Assembly (NCBI GenBank): GCA_039821555.1
Contig: JBCBNX010000019.1
Coordinates: 1-64,000 of the forward strand
Direction: 5' to 3'
From: Bacteroidota bacterium
GTDB taxonomy: Bacteria; Bacteroidota; Rhodothermia; Rhodothermales; Rubricoccaceae
Length of the DNA stretch: 64,000 bases
This document shows, one piece after another, positions 24,101-33,341 of this stretch (the first letter of the stretch is position 1; the number at the start of each line of letters is the position of its first letter). A program made the translations under genes and the position numbers. The notes under the pieces are model-generated. The model saw only the letters and a list, made by a program, of their open reading frames with translations, did no database searches and was not told the origin of the DNA.

Positions 24101-25911
24101 GGGCCGACGAGATCCAGATCAAGATGGCGCAGGGGGCCAAGCCGGGAGAAGGCGGCCAGCTTCCTGGCAAGAAAGTCAACGACGAGATCGCGCGCACCCG
24201 CCACTCGACGCAGGGTGTTGGGCTCATTTCGCCGCCGCCGCACCACGACATTTACTCGATCGAAGACCTCGCGCAGCTCATCCACGATCTGAAGAACACG
24301 CGTCCCAAGGCGCGGATCTCGGTCAAGCTCGTTGCGCAGGCGGGCGTCGGGACGGTCGCCGCAGGCGTCGCAAAGGCGAAAGCGGACGTAATCCTCATCA
24401 GCGGGTCCGACGGCGGCACCGGCGCCTCGCCGCAGACGAGCGTGGCACACACGGGCCTCCCGTGGGAACTCGGCCTCAGCGAGGCGCAGCAGGCCCTCGT
24501 GGCGACCGGCCTCCGCAACCGCGTGACCATCGAATGCGACGGCCACCTCAAAACGGGCCGCGATGTGGCGATCGCGGCCCTGCTCGGCGCTGAAGAGTTT
24601 GGCTTCGCGACAGCCCCGCTCGTGGCGATGGGCTGCGTGATGATGCGCAAGTGCCACCTCAACGTGTGCCCTGTTGGCATCGCCACGCAGCATCCAGCGC
24701 TCCGGAAGAAGTTCGCGGGCACCCCCGAGCACGTCGTTGAATACTTTCACCTCGTCGCGCAAGACCTGCGGCGCCTCATGGCACGCCTGGGCTTCCGCAC
24801 CGTCGCCGAGATGGTCGGCCGCGTGGGTCGACTTCGACGCCACGAACCGACGGAGGACGAGCGGCAGCGGCCGTCGGCACGGAAGCGTGCGGGCCTCGAC
24901 TTGCGTCCGATCCTGGCGCAGCCTCGCACGCCCGATGTGCTGCTGCCCTACGTCGTCTACCAGCAAGACCACGACCTGGGGAGCAAGATCGACCACCGCT
25001 TCATCGACGCGATCCAGGAGCGCCTCGACCCGCGCCTGCTCGACGCCGACGATCCGGCCGACCTGGAGCCGCTCACGCTGCGTGTCGCACTCAAGAACAC
25101 GCACCGGTCCTTCGGGACGATGCTCTCCGGCGCGATGGCCCGGCGCGTGTTGAAGTATGACCACGACTATCCCGACGGGGCTGTCACGGTCTGGGCGACC
25201 GGCTCCGCTGGACAAAGCTTCGGCGCATACGGCATCCGCGGCCTCGCGCTCCACGTCGAAGGCGACGCGAACGACTACCTCGGGAAAGGCCTCTCGGGTG
25301 CCACCATCTCGGTACGGCCGCCTGTCGCGGCGTCGTTCGTCGCCGAGGACAACGTGATCGTCGGCAACGTGGCGCTCTACGGGGCGACCTCGGGGCGGCT
25401 TTTCGTGCGCGGTAGGGCGGGCGAGCGCTTCGCCGTGCGCAACAGCGGCGCTGAGGCCGTCGTGGAGGGCGTCGGCGACCACGGGTGCGAATACATGACC
25501 GGCGGTCGAGTCGTCGTGCTTGGTGCGACCGGTCGCAACTTCGCGGCGGGCATGTCAGGCGGCCTCGCCTACGTGCTGGATACCGACGGACGCTTTGCTG
25601 CTGAGCGCTGCAACCCCGAGATGGTCGATCTCTTCGCGGTTGAACCTGCCAGCCCGGATTCGGTCGCACTGCGCAACCTGATCGAAGCACATGCCCACAC
25701 GACAGGCAGCCACCTGGCCCGCAGGCTCCTAGATACCTGGACCGAGTCGCTGCGGCGGTTTGTCAAGGTCTACCCGACCGAGTACCGACGCGCCCTCGAA
25801 GGGCCGACTAGTTCCGGCGATGGCATCGCCTCCGACCGGGATTTGGCGAGGTACACCGTGCGCACCTCGGGACGCGACTGGGGCTTCGGTGACCGGGAAA
25901 AGAGCGAATAG
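21160..25911 (+). CDS. gltB: Glutamate synthase large subunit
   Basis: 1583 residues. It transfers the glutamine amide to 2-oxoglutarate to give two glutamates. The class II glutaminase domain should start at Cys30 (HHDACGVGF) after removal of the propeptide. The central and FMN-binding synthase domains follow (GAMSYGSISAEAHETLA and SGSDGGTGASPQTS are visible), with the 3Fe-4S cysteines in CVMMRKCHLNVCPVG. The C-terminal GXGXG beta-helix domain has repeated Gly patterns such as GLSGATISVRPP. ATG 21160 gives the expected short propeptide. gltD follows 68 bp downstream. Confidence 0.97.
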   Translation: MSVPPPVPDDPALAQTQRLLYDPRQHHDACGVGFVATLTNTPSHTIVRHGLEVLERLNHRGAYGCDEASGDGAGILLQLPHAFLKAKAALREVRLPRPGHYGVGVVFMPKDLEAQQTYRSLFEDTASAEGMKVLGWRRVPVKSGVLGPVARSNEPAIFQVFVRRGRSFRRAPFEQRLYVLRRRATKAAHALAGKHETLPRGFHLISLSSRTLVYKGMLIPEQLSAYFPDLRDPTLASALAVVHSRFSTNTLPEWHLAQPFRMLCHNGEINTVRGNRNWWSSREALFSSKDFGADLDHVRPVMTPGDSDSKSLDAAVELLVHGGRTLPEAVMLMIPEAWQHEGEPGTGTMDAARKAFYEFHACLMEPWDGPATIPFTDGRFLGAVLDRNGLRPSRYTVTDDGLVVLSSETGVLDLDPARIVRKGRLEPGRMLLLDLKAGRIIDDADIKATIAKKKPYRKWLDQHLVPFARVQGAAERLSPRDEQGSAHDLRTRQRLFGFTLEDLTLLLPPMARGGKEALGSMGDDTPLAVLSDKQRLLYDYFRQNFAQVTNPPLDAIREELVTALSIHLGATGNLLAPTAEACEVIRLDQPILTQTDLAALHAYGKAYPAFRTATLDATWTTGDGEAAGNAGRALDVGLDALCEAADAAIGAGATILVLSDSAAGPARLPIPSLLAAGAVHHHLVRTLRRGRCELVIETQEAREVHHMACLLGNGATAICPTLALDSIRNAAGRDGFDQSKAEANYVKALGKGLLKVMSKMGISTLQSYQSAQQFEALGVARSVVDAYFTGTPTRIEGADLADIAQSAVRRHATAFQETHRDGVSAIDVGGRYGWRREGERHHYGPASIGHLQHAVRTRNYESYQQFAEAVDITNAQRGTLRSLLEFDDDDSADTSRAIPLSEVEPWTEIVKRFKTGAMSYGSISAEAHETLAVAMNRLGGKSNTGEGGEDPKRYARTHKARSAIKQVASGRFGVTIQYLAGADEIQIKMAQGAKPGEGGQLPGKKVNDEIARTRHSTQGVGLISPPPHHDIYSIEDLAQLIHDLKNTRPKARISVKLVAQAGVGTVAAGVAKAKADVILISGSDGGTGASPQTSVAHTGLPWELGLSEAQQALVATGLRNRVTIECDGHLKTGRDVAIAALLGAEEFGFATAPLVAMGCVMMRKCHLNVCPVGIATQHPALRKKFAGTPEHVVEYFHLVAQDLRRLMARLGFRTVAEMVGRVGRLRRHEPTEDERQRPSARKRAGLDLRPILAQPRTPDVLLPYVVYQQDHDLGSKIDHRFIDAIQERLDPRLLDADDPADLEPLTLRVALKNTHRSFGTMLSGAMARRVLKYDHDYPDGAVTVWATGSAGQSFGAYGIRGLALHVEGDANDYLGKGLSGATISVRPPVAASFVAEDNVIVGNVALYGATSGRLFVRGRAGERFAVRNSGAEAVVEGVGDHGCEYMTGGRVVVLGATGRNFAAGMSGGLAYVLDTDGRFAAERCNPEMVDLFAVEPASPDSVALRNLIEAHAHTTGSHLARRLLDTWTESLRRFVKVYPTEYRRALEGPTSSGDGIASDRDLARYTVRTSGRDWGFGDREKSE

Positions 25912-25979
25912 GAAATACTGGGTCATCGTCTTGGCTGGCTAGTGCGGACAAGTGACCCGAGACGTAAGAAGAGCAACCA

Positions 25980-27431
25980 ATGACGAAAGACCACCTCGAC
26001 TTTATCGAGCGCCCCCGGCGGGGACCTCAGCGCCGCGACGTGGCAGCCCGCGTGCGTGACGACCGCGATGTGTACATCCCGCTTGTCGAGCAACAGGTTA
26101 CGCAACAGGCGCGCCGGTGCATGGGTTGCGGCGTGCCGTTCTGCCAGAGCGGCTGCCCGCTCGGCAATGCCATCCCCGACTGGAACGACGCGGTCATGGA
26201 CGGCCGCTGGCGCGACGCCTACGAGCGGCTCGCCGCGACCAATAACTTCCCGGAGTTCACCGGTCGCATTTGCCCCGCCCCCTGTGAGTCGGCGTGCGTG
26301 CTCGGCCTGATCGAGGACCCTGTCACCATCGAGCACATCGAGCAGGCCATCGCCGAGCACGCATTTCAGGAGGGCTGGGTGCAGCCTGCCACGCCCACGC
26401 AGGCAACAGGGAAGCACATCGCTATCGTCGGGAGCGGCCCTGCGGGGCTCGCGGCGGCGGAGCAACTCCGGCGTGTCGGCCACGGGGTCACGGTCTTCGA
26501 GCGCGACGAACAGCCCGGCGGGCTCCTTCGCTACGGCATCCCCGACTTCAAGCTTGAAAAACACGTCGTCGAACGCCGCGTTGCCTTGCTCGAAGCGGCG
26601 GGCATCCAGTTCCGGTGCAGCGTTGAGGTTGGCCGCGACGTGACGTTCGTGGACCTCCGCACACAGCACGACGCGGTGCTCCTAGCAACCGGAGCCACGC
26701 GCCCCCGCCCGCTCGGCGTCCCCGGTGACACTCTAGACGGTGTGCACTACGCCTGGGAGTATCTCTGGCAGGACACGCGTCGTGTCGCCGGGGTCGCGCC
26801 GCCATCCATCGACGCAAAGGGCAAGCACGTCATCGTCATTGGCGGCGGCGATACGGCCTCGGACTGTATCGGCGTGGCGAATCGCCAGGGTGCGGCCTCG
26901 ATCGCCAATTTCCACATTTGGCCCGCGCTGCCCACCGAACGCCCGACCGACCAGCCCTGGCCGTTCGTCGCGCACACGCTGGAGGTGAGCAGTTCGCACG
27001 AGGAGGGCTGCGAGCGTGTCTGGGCCGTCGCCACGCAAGCGTTGCACGGCGAGGAGGAGGTATGCCGCCTCACAACGCTCGACGTGGAGGTAACCGAGCA
27101 GGATGGACGCCGGCGTCGCCGGGCGGTGCCAGGGACAGAGCGCGAGTGGCGGGCCGACCTCGTGCTGGTCGCCATTGGCTATGCGGGCCCCGAGACAGAG
27201 CCACTCGTGGCGCAACTGCCGGTTGAACTTGACGAGCGCGGGCGTATCGCTACGGACGACCGCTTCGCGACGGACCACCCCGGCGTCTTCGCCGCAGGCG
27301 ATAACCGGCGTGGGGCTTCACTCGTCGTCTGGGCGATCTCCGAGGGCCGCGAAGCCGCGCGGGCCATCGACACCTACTTGGTGGGTGCGTCGACGCTGCC
27401 TACCAAAGGCGATGGTGATCTCGTCGGGTGA
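25980..27431 (+). CDS. gltD: Glutamate synthase small subunit
   Basis: 483 residues. The N-terminal cysteine-rich domain binds two 4Fe-4S clusters (CMGCGVPFCQSGCPL at about 43-57 and CPAPCESAC at about 98-106). It is followed by an FAD site (IAIVGSGPAGLAAAEQL, about 142-158) and an NAD(P)H site (HVIVIGGGDTASDC, about 283-296). It oxidises NAD(P)H and passes electrons to GltB. It is in an operon with gltB. The stop is 8 bp from the convergent downstream gene. Confidence 0.96.
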   Translation: MTKDHLDFIERPRRGPQRRDVAARVRDDRDVYIPLVEQQVTQQARRCMGCGVPFCQSGCPLGNAIPDWNDAVMDGRWRDAYERLAATNNFPEFTGRICPAPCESACVLGLIEDPVTIEHIEQAIAEHAFQEGWVQPATPTQATGKHIAIVGSGPAGLAAAEQLRRVGHGVTVFERDEQPGGLLRYGIPDFKLEKHVVERRVALLEAAGIQFRCSVEVGRDVTFVDLRTQHDAVLLATGATRPRPLGVPGDTLDGVHYAWEYLWQDTRRVAGVAPPSIDAKGKHVIVIGGGDTASDCIGVANRQGAASIANFHIWPALPTERPTDQPWPFVAHTLEVSSSHEEGCERVWAVATQALHGEEEVCRLTTLDVEVTEQDGRRRRRAVPGTEREWRADLVLVAIGYAGPETEPLVAQLPVELDERGRIATDDRFATDHPGVFAAGDNRRGASLVVWAISEGREAARAIDTYLVGASTLPTKGDGDLVG

Positions 27432-27439
27432 GAATCACC

Positions 27440-28504
27440 TCAGTTCGAGGCGTTAAGGTTGAAGCACTGCCGCCCTGTGCCTTCAGGAACGATCTCGGTG
27501 CTCGGCGGCGTGTAGCGCTGTTCCGGTCTCGGCGCGTCGAAGGTGGCGCAAAGGGTGTAGGTCGAGTCAGAACGGACCTCATAGTCGTAAGCAACCCCAG
27601 TCTCTGGATCAAGGAGCACGTCGTCAGAGCGGTATTCGATCGCGGTCACCTCGGTCAAGTCGGCAGGGAGAGTTCGTTCGCGTGCCCAGTACGTTGCGAG
27701 CGAGGACTCGACGAAGCGAAGGTCGTCGATGCGTTGGTCGTCGAGCTGCACGCCTCGGGCCGTGGTCGGCGAGCCGATGACGAAAAAGCCAGCTACGATG
27801 CCAGCCGCAATGACGCCGCTGAGGCCCATGCCGATGCGTCGGGACCAGACGGAACGCTGTTGTTCGAGGGGGGCGTCGTCGCGGCGCAGGTCGAGCAGGT
27901 AGAAGACCAAGATGCCGCCCGCGATCATGCCCACAACAACGACCTTGAGCAGGAATCGGAGCGTCAGGTCGCCGCTCAGGAGGTTGTACAAGAGCGACAT
28001 CAGGTCACCCACAAGGATGCAGACCGTCACAAAGAGCGTCAGGTAGGTCAGCCACTTGCGCACCCTCGATGCGCGCTTCTCTGGTTCCCGCTCAAGCGAG
28101 CGCCCGATGAAGCGGGCCATGAAGAGAAACGTTGGAAAAGCAACCAGGATGGCTGCGATGGCCCACCGGATGCCGTCTGCGCGGTAGCGAAGCGTGTAGT
28201 CGGGGTCCGTGGCGTCGGGTACGGCTACGTCGATCAGGTCGAAGAGCAGCACGCCGAAGAAGATCGCCCAGAGGTAGAGCGTCGTGAAAAGGACGAGGTA
28301 CCAGAACGCCTCCTTCGCCGAGAGGTAGGGTTTGGGCCGCGGGACAGGGACGGGATAGTCCACATCGGCGAACGACCGGAGGGCGGTGTGTACCTGCTCC
28401 TCGGGCCACCCAGCGTCGCGCAAGGTTGCGGCGATTTCAGCGCGGTCTCGGCCAAGGGCAAGGGCCTCGCGAACGAATCGAAGAAGAGCGTCAGGTTCAG
28501 ACAT
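27440..28504 (-). CDS. DUF5671-like multi-pass membrane protein
   Basis: 354 residues starting at ATG 28504. A short soluble N-terminus with a helix-turn-like [19 protein letters not shown] segment is followed by five to six membrane helices (about 62-250). A C-terminal globular part of about 100 residues follows the last helix and contains [15 protein letters not shown], resembling DUF5671 membrane proteins. Function is unknown. It is divergent from sucD (148-bp gap) and convergent with gltD. Confidence 0.7.
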   Translation of the reverse strand: MSEPDALLRFVREALALGRDRAEIAATLRDAGWPEEQVHTALRSFADVDYPVPVPRPKPYLSAKEAFWYLVLFTTLYLWAIFFGVLLFDLIDVAVPDATDPDYTLRYRADGIRWAIAAILVAFPTFLFMARFIGRSLEREPEKRASRVRKWLTYLTLFVTVCILVGDLMSLLYNLLSGDLTLRFLLKVVVVGMIAGGILVFYLLDLRRDDAPLEQQRSVWSRRIGMGLSGVIAAGIVAGFFVIGSPTTARGVQLDDQRIDDLRFVESSLATYWARERTLPADLTEVTAIEYRSDDVLLDPETGVAYDYEVRSDSTYTLCATFDAPRPEQRYTPPSTEIVPEGTGRQCFNLNASN

Positions 28505-28652
28505 AGGACAGGGCGCGGTGAGTGGGGACGAGAACCTACGACCAGGCTGTGAAACCTCCGCAAACGGGCCGGAGAGATACGGCGAGGGCGGTAGTTTACT
28601 GCCGCGTTTCGTCTCCCGACCATCATCCATCCTAGGCGCCAGGCCTTTCCCC

Positions 28653-29531
<879 letters not shown>

Positions 29532-29616
29532 CCACGTGCGGCCGCTCTAAACTGCGAAGGTGTGGATGTCGCGTACGTCCGCACCTTAGCACGTTCTTTC
29601 CCTCACGCTTCTTCGT

Positions 29617-30246
29617 ATGGACATCAAGTCGATCCGCTTCGTCAAGGGCGCTGCCAAATGGCATCAGCTGCCAGACGACGGCCGGCCAGAGATTGCGTTC
29701 GTTGGCCGCTCCAACGTAGGGAAAAGCTCGCTGCTCAACGCGCTGGTGGGGCGGCGTCAGATTGCGCGCACGTCCAACACTCCGGGGAAGACGCAGGAGT
29801 TGAACTACTATCTCGTCAACGAGGGCGTGGCGATCCCTGGAGTTGGAGATGGCGGATTCTACTTAGTCGATCTGCCGGGCTTCGGCTATGCCAAGATCTC
29901 CAAGACGCAGCGGGCTGCCTGGCAGCAGCTCATCGGACGCTTTGTCACCGAGCGTGACCCACTCCGCGTCGTGTTCCACCTAGTCGACAGCCGTCATGAG
30001 CCGCAGAAGCTCGATGTCGAGTTGTTCGAGGTTATGCGCGGCGGGGTGATTCCCAACGTAATTGTGCTGACAAAAGCCGATAAGCTGTCCAAGAACCAGC
30101 AGCGGAGCCGTGTCGCCAAACTGCGCAAAACCCTGAAGGCCCGCGACCTCGCGCTCCCAATCGTGCTAACCAGCGCGGCAAAGAAAACAGGAGTGGACGA
30201 TGTGTGGCAGTGGGCTGCGACGCTACTCGGGGCCTCCCAACCGTAG
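29617..30246 (+). CDS. engB: Ribosome biogenesis GTP-binding protein EngB (YsxC/YihA)
   Basis: 209 residues. It is a small TRAFAC GTPase needed for large-subunit ribosome assembly. G1 is GRSNVGKSS (30-38), G3 is DLPGFGYAK and G4 is TKADK. The N-terminal segment, which contacts the ribosome in the family, is present. It is co-directional with sucD and may be transcribed with it. The plus-strand side downstream shows no terminator; the one at 30272-30303 faces the opposite way. Confidence 0.95.
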   Translation: MDIKSIRFVKGAAKWHQLPDDGRPEIAFVGRSNVGKSSLLNALVGRRQIARTSNTPGKTQELNYYLVNEGVAIPGVGDGGFYLVDLPGFGYAKISKTQRAAWQQLIGRFVTERDPLRVVFHLVDSRHEPQKLDVELFEVMRGGVIPNVIVLTKADKLSKNQQRSRVAKLRKTLKARDLALPIVLTSAAKKTGVDDVWQWAATLLGASQP

Positions 30247-30271
30247 GGCTCACAAAAAGCAGCGCCCAAAG

Positions 30272-30303
30272 AAAAAGGAGCCGCCGGTTTGAATGGCGGC
30301 TCC
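30272..30303 (-). terminator. Rho-independent terminator on the minus strand
   Basis: GGAGCCGCC (30277-30285) and GGCGGCTCC (30295-30303) form a perfect 9-bp stem. On the minus strand it is followed by TTTTT (complement of 30272-30276). It would terminate transcripts coming from the right, about 300 bp beyond the stop of the lipoprotein gene at 30610. Confidence 0.85.
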
Positions 30304-30520
30304 TCCGTGCGCTGGGGATGTGCACGTGCGCAGTAGGGAGAGGCGGAACAGGACGTGGCGTGCTAGAAGTGGGGGCGTGATTGGGAGGATGAGCGTGGGG
30401 AGAGGTGCAGGTCGGAACAGTGTTGAACCGAGTACGGCGTGTCGGCAGTTGATGTCTGTCGCTTCAGAGAATACTTGTGTGCAAGCACGGCCTGGGAGAC
30501 CATATGACTGTTGCAACGGC

Positions 30521-30553
30521 AATATATAACAGCCAAAACGTCCACCGTGTCAT
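30521..30553 (-). promoter_or_regulatory. Possible minus-strand promoter
   Basis: Read on the minus strand, ATGACA (30553-30548) is followed after about 19 nt by TATATATT (about 30529-30522). That resembles a sigma70-like -35 and an AT-rich -10 or the Bacteroidota TAnnTTTG box. The match is only partial. It would drive a short transcript ending at the terminator at 30272-30303. Confidence 0.25.
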
Positions 30554-30609
30554 AGCACCTCGGAACTCCGTGTAGGACTGTTCGGACACGGCAACCGGGA
30601 AACCCCTGG

Positions 30610-31002
30610 TCAGGGAAGAGGGCTCTGACGCACCAGTGTGAGCGTGTCCGTGGCGTCTTCAGTACGGAGTCGAAGCGTATCCCCTGCAAAGGAGGGACGA
30701 TACTGCTGCACTGCGGCAGCATCGCGGAACGTGATGGAGCCATCGCGTGCTACCTCGTAGGCTGCGCGCAACGTCCCCGCGGGGCCTAGCCGCCGCTGCT
30801 CCCGGATAGTGAAGGTGCCGTCCGCAGCAAAGGTGTACTGTTGGCCCGCCGTGGCCGAGCGGAAGCTGTCGCCGCCCGCGACGCTCCATGTGCCGAGCAA
30901 CTGCTGGCCAACGGTTTCTGCGCGGTCCTCGCACCCCGTGGAGGCGAACAGAAGCGCGGAAAGGGCAAAGGCGACGAGCCTGGTGCGAACAAGCATGAAC
31001 AT
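30610..31002 (-). CDS. Small putative lipoprotein, lipocalin-like strand pattern
   Basis: 130 residues. The N-terminus has basic residues, a hydrophobic stretch and STGC at about 21-24, a loose lipobox. The mature part starts near LLGTWSV and shows short alternating strands (QYTFAADGTFTI, YRPSFAGDTLRLR), like small lipocalin-like or DUF4923-type envelope proteins. An alternative start is two codons in, at 30996. It is divergent from the rhomboid gene. Function is unknown. Confidence 0.6.
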   Translation of the reverse strand: MFMLVRTRLVAFALSALLFASTGCEDRAETVGQQLLGTWSVAGGDSFRSATAGQQYTFAADGTFTIREQRRLGPAGTLRAAYEVARDGSITFRDAAAVQQYRPSFAGDTLRLRTEDATDTLTLVRQSPLP

Positions 31003-31133
31003 GACGATGGGTTGAGGTGGAGACGGAAGCTAGCGCAACGAGGGCGCACCAAGCGCGAGACAGGAGGGGAGAGCAACAGAACCTCATAGGTCGCGTGTAA
31101 CGGCCTCGACCCTTACCCACCACCAGGCCGCCG

Positions 31134-31745
31134 ATGTTTCTAGACGCGCCCGTCACGCTCTTCCTGCTCATCGTCAACGTGCTGATCGGGGTCTACACGT
31201 CCTCTGCCGACCCGAGCCTCGTAGGGCGGATGGCGTTCCGTCCAGCCCAGGTGCTGCGTGACCGGGAATGGTATCGCTTCATCACAGCGGGCTTCCTCCA
31301 TGTCGGGATTGCCCACCTCGCGTTCAACATGGTCACCCTCTTCTTCTTCGGACCCGTAGTCGAGGGAATTCTGGGGCCCGTCCGGTTCGCACTGCTCTAC
31401 ATCGGCTCTGACGTGGCTGCCAATGCGCTGACGATGGCCCGACACCGAAAGAATCCGACCTATTCGGCCGTGGGAGCCTCAGGCGCGATCTCCGGTGTGG
31501 TCTTCTCTTACTGTCTGTTCGACCCGTTTGGGCTACTCTACATATTTCTCGCGATTCCGATGCCCGCCATCCTCTTCGCGGTGTTGTACGTGGTGTTTTC
31601 GGTGCAGGCCTCCCGTCAGGGTGGCGGGCGGATCGCCCACGAAGCGCACCTGGGCGGTGCCATTGGTGGGTTGGCGCTGACGATTCTGCTCTACCCCGCT
31701 GCGCTGTCGTTCTTCGTAGCGCAGGTGTTGGATCGGCTAGGGTGA
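31134..31745 (+). CDS. Rhomboid family intramembrane serine protease
   Basis: 203 residues with six membrane helices. The catalytic Ser116 lies in GASGAISG (114-121), His172 in AHLGGAIGG, and the supporting HxxxN motif is HLAFN (61-65). Rhomboids cleave transmembrane substrates within the membrane. The last 9 bp overlap the 3' end of the convergent HAD gene. The substrate cannot be predicted. Confidence 0.93.
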   Translation: MFLDAPVTLFLLIVNVLIGVYTSSADPSLVGRMAFRPAQVLRDREWYRFITAGFLHVGIAHLAFNMVTLFFFGPVVEGILGPVRFALLYIGSDVAANALTMARHRKNPTYSAVGASGAISGVVFSYCLFDPFGLLYIFLAIPMPAILFAVLYVVFSVQASRQGGGRIAHEAHLGGAIGGLALTILLYPAALSFFVAQVLDRLG

Positions 31746-32441
31746 CTCCCCCAGGAGACCATCCAGGTCGGACCAGTTGGTAAGTACCGTCACCCCGGTG
31801 TGGCCTTCGGCGCGTCGGACATCGCCGCGAAACCAAGCGACGTGCCAGCCAAACGCAGTCCCGCCTTTGACGTCGGAGTGCCACGAGTCGCCGATGTAGA
31901 GTACCTCCTCGGCGGAGACGCCGGTAGCCTCGGTTGCGTGCGCAAAGATGCCTGGCCGAGGTTTCATCACCCCGATTTCCTCGCTCACCACGATCGCGAC
32001 TGCACGGTCGCGGAGCACAGGAAAGCGATCTAACTTGGCGTGCTGGGCTTCCGCGAACCCGTTGGTAAGGATGCCAACCGGATACCGATCAGCCACGGCC
32101 ATAAAAGCCGCCTTGGCGCCGTCCATCCAACGCCATGCCCCCGCGTAGCGCTCCATGTAGTGTTCCCCGAGCGCGTGCGCTTCGATGCCGGTCAGGTCAA
32201 ACGCATCGACGAGGGCACCGAAGCGCTCGCGTTGGACGTCGTGGCGGGTGATGCGGCCCTCGCCATAGGCCTGCCACAGGCGACGGTTTGCCGATGCATA
32301 GACGGACTGCACATCGGCGAGGTCGTGTCCGTCAAAGTGGGCAGCGAAGTCTGCGTGGAGTGCTGCCAGCGCTGCATCCTGTGCCGCATGGTGGTCAAGG
32401 AGGGTGTCGTCGAGGTCGAAGTAGACAAAGCGGGTAGGCAC
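31737..32441 (-). CDS. HAD-family hydrolase, YjjG-type nucleotidase-like
   Basis: 234 residues starting at GTG 32441, chosen because the HAD motif I begins eight residues later (DLDDTLLD, nucleophile Asp9 and acid/base Asp11). Motif II is ILTNGF, motif III is the Lys in MKPRPGIF and motif IV is IGDSWHSDVKGG. A helical cap lies between motifs I and II (about 15-90), as in subfamily IA (YjjG, pyrimidine 5'-nucleotidase; or 2-haloacid-dehalogenase-like). The likely role is removal of phosphate from a small phosphorylated metabolite. A longer upstream frame overlaps the divergent PAP2 gene. Confidence 0.85.
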   Translation of the reverse strand: MPTRFVYFDLDDTLLDHHAAQDAALAALHADFAAHFDGHDLADVQSVYASANRRLWQAYGEGRITRHDVQRERFGALVDAFDLTGIEAHALGEHYMERYAGAWRWMDGAKAAFMAVADRYPVGILTNGFAEAQHAKLDRFPVLRDRAVAIVVSEEIGVMKPRPGIFAHATEATGVSAEEVLYIGDSWHSDVKGGTAFGWHVAWFRGDVRRAEGHTGVTVLTNWSDLDGLLGESP

Positions 32442-32541
32442 GGTACAGGCGGAGGGCGTGAAAAAGCGCGGGGTCGGGGTTGAGTCCCCGAGGCATTGGT
32501 GCGGAAGTTCGGCACAACGACGGTCCCATGACTTGCTACCT

Positions 32542-33237
32542 ATGCGCCACCTCCTCCTCATCGCCTTGCTCTGGACGCCCTTCGTTTCTGCCGATGTTGC
32601 GGCGCAGCATGCCGAAGTTAGCAGGACGGACTCACACACGTCCATCGATGCGCGCCTCACTCATGTTGTCTACGCCATAGATGCCCCGATATTTACGGGT
32701 GCGATGAAGGGTGTCCATGTCGCCTCGGTGCCTCTGATTCTGAGCCTTCCCCCGGTCGTTTGGGGAGGGGCCCTGCTCACAGGTGGAGACTTGCAGGGTC
32801 CGACCGCGCTTTCGGCCTCGTGGCTCGGCACCTATGGCACGGTGACGCTGCTCAAGAACGTGATTCGACGCCCGCGTCCCTTCTTCGTGCTAGACGGCAT
32901 AGAGCGTCGCGGAGCTGGCCCCACCGATGTCATCGACCGCTACAGCTTTCCATCGGGGCACGCGAGCCTTGCCTTTACCATCGCGACCTCGCTGAGCTTG
33001 TCCTACCCGGCGTGGTACGTCGTCGCGCCATCATATCTCTGGGCCTCGGCGACGGCGCTGAGCCGGGTGTGGCACGGCGTGCATTACCCGTCGGACATCG
33101 TCGTGGGGGCGCTCCTCGGTAGCGGCATTGCGGTCGCGTCCCACTACCTCATCGCTTCCCTGCTCGAAGGAGACAGCGAAGAGCCGACCGCGTTCAGCCA
33201 GCCTCCTCTGGTCGGTTTTGTGCTTCCCATTCGGTAG
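32542..33237 (+). CDS. PAP2-family membrane phosphatase
   Basis: 231 residues. The N-terminus is a signal-like hydrophobic segment. The three PAP2 motifs are complete: KX6RP (Lys105, Arg112-Pro113), PSGH (137-140) and SRX5HX3D (Arg175, His181, Asp185). Such enzymes dephosphorylate lipid phosphates such as undecaprenyl pyrophosphate or phosphatidate at the outer face of the membrane. ATG 32542 is chosen for its signal-like N-terminus. It is divergent from the HAD gene (100-bp gap). Confidence 0.88.
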   Translation: MRHLLLIALLWTPFVSADVAAQHAEVSRTDSHTSIDARLTHVVYAIDAPIFTGAMKGVHVASVPLILSLPPVVWGGALLTGGDLQGPTALSASWLGTYGTVTLLKNVIRRPRPFFVLDGIERRGAGPTDVIDRYSFPSGHASLAFTIATSLSLSYPAWYVVAPSYLWASATALSRVWHGVHYPSDIVVGALLGSGIAVASHYLIASLLEGDSEEPTAFSQPPLVGFVLPIR

Positions 33238-33341
33238 CCGCTTCGGTCGTGACAATCGTTGACACGGTAGCGAACGATGGGTGACAACCGGCGCTCGCCC
33301 TGCTCGTTTCTTGGGAGTGTTCGTCACACCACGCCCTCGTC

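Larger units (their letters stand above)
30247..30609. other. Gene-free block with minus-strand terminator and possible promoter
   Basis: No frame here looks like a gene. The left end holds a minus-strand terminator (30272-30303) and the right half has an AT-rich patch around 30521-30530 inside GC-rich DNA. A minus-strand transcript of roughly 245 nt between them is possible, or the terminator may simply serve the lipoprotein gene ending at 30610. I do not recognise 6S RNA, tmRNA, RNase P or SRP RNA motifs. Confidence 0.5.

Noticed and set aside
22933-25482. An 849-codon open frame on the minus strand inside gltB
   Set aside because: It lies wholly antisense to a gene with complete family motifs. 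Long antisense frames are expected in GC-rich coding DNA, and its translation has no recognisable domain.
30247-30609. A known housekeeping RNA (6S, tmRNA, RNase P or SRP RNA) in the gene-free block
   Set aside because: None of the conserved cores of these RNAs could be recognised by eye on either strand. Only an unnamed RNA candidate is kept.
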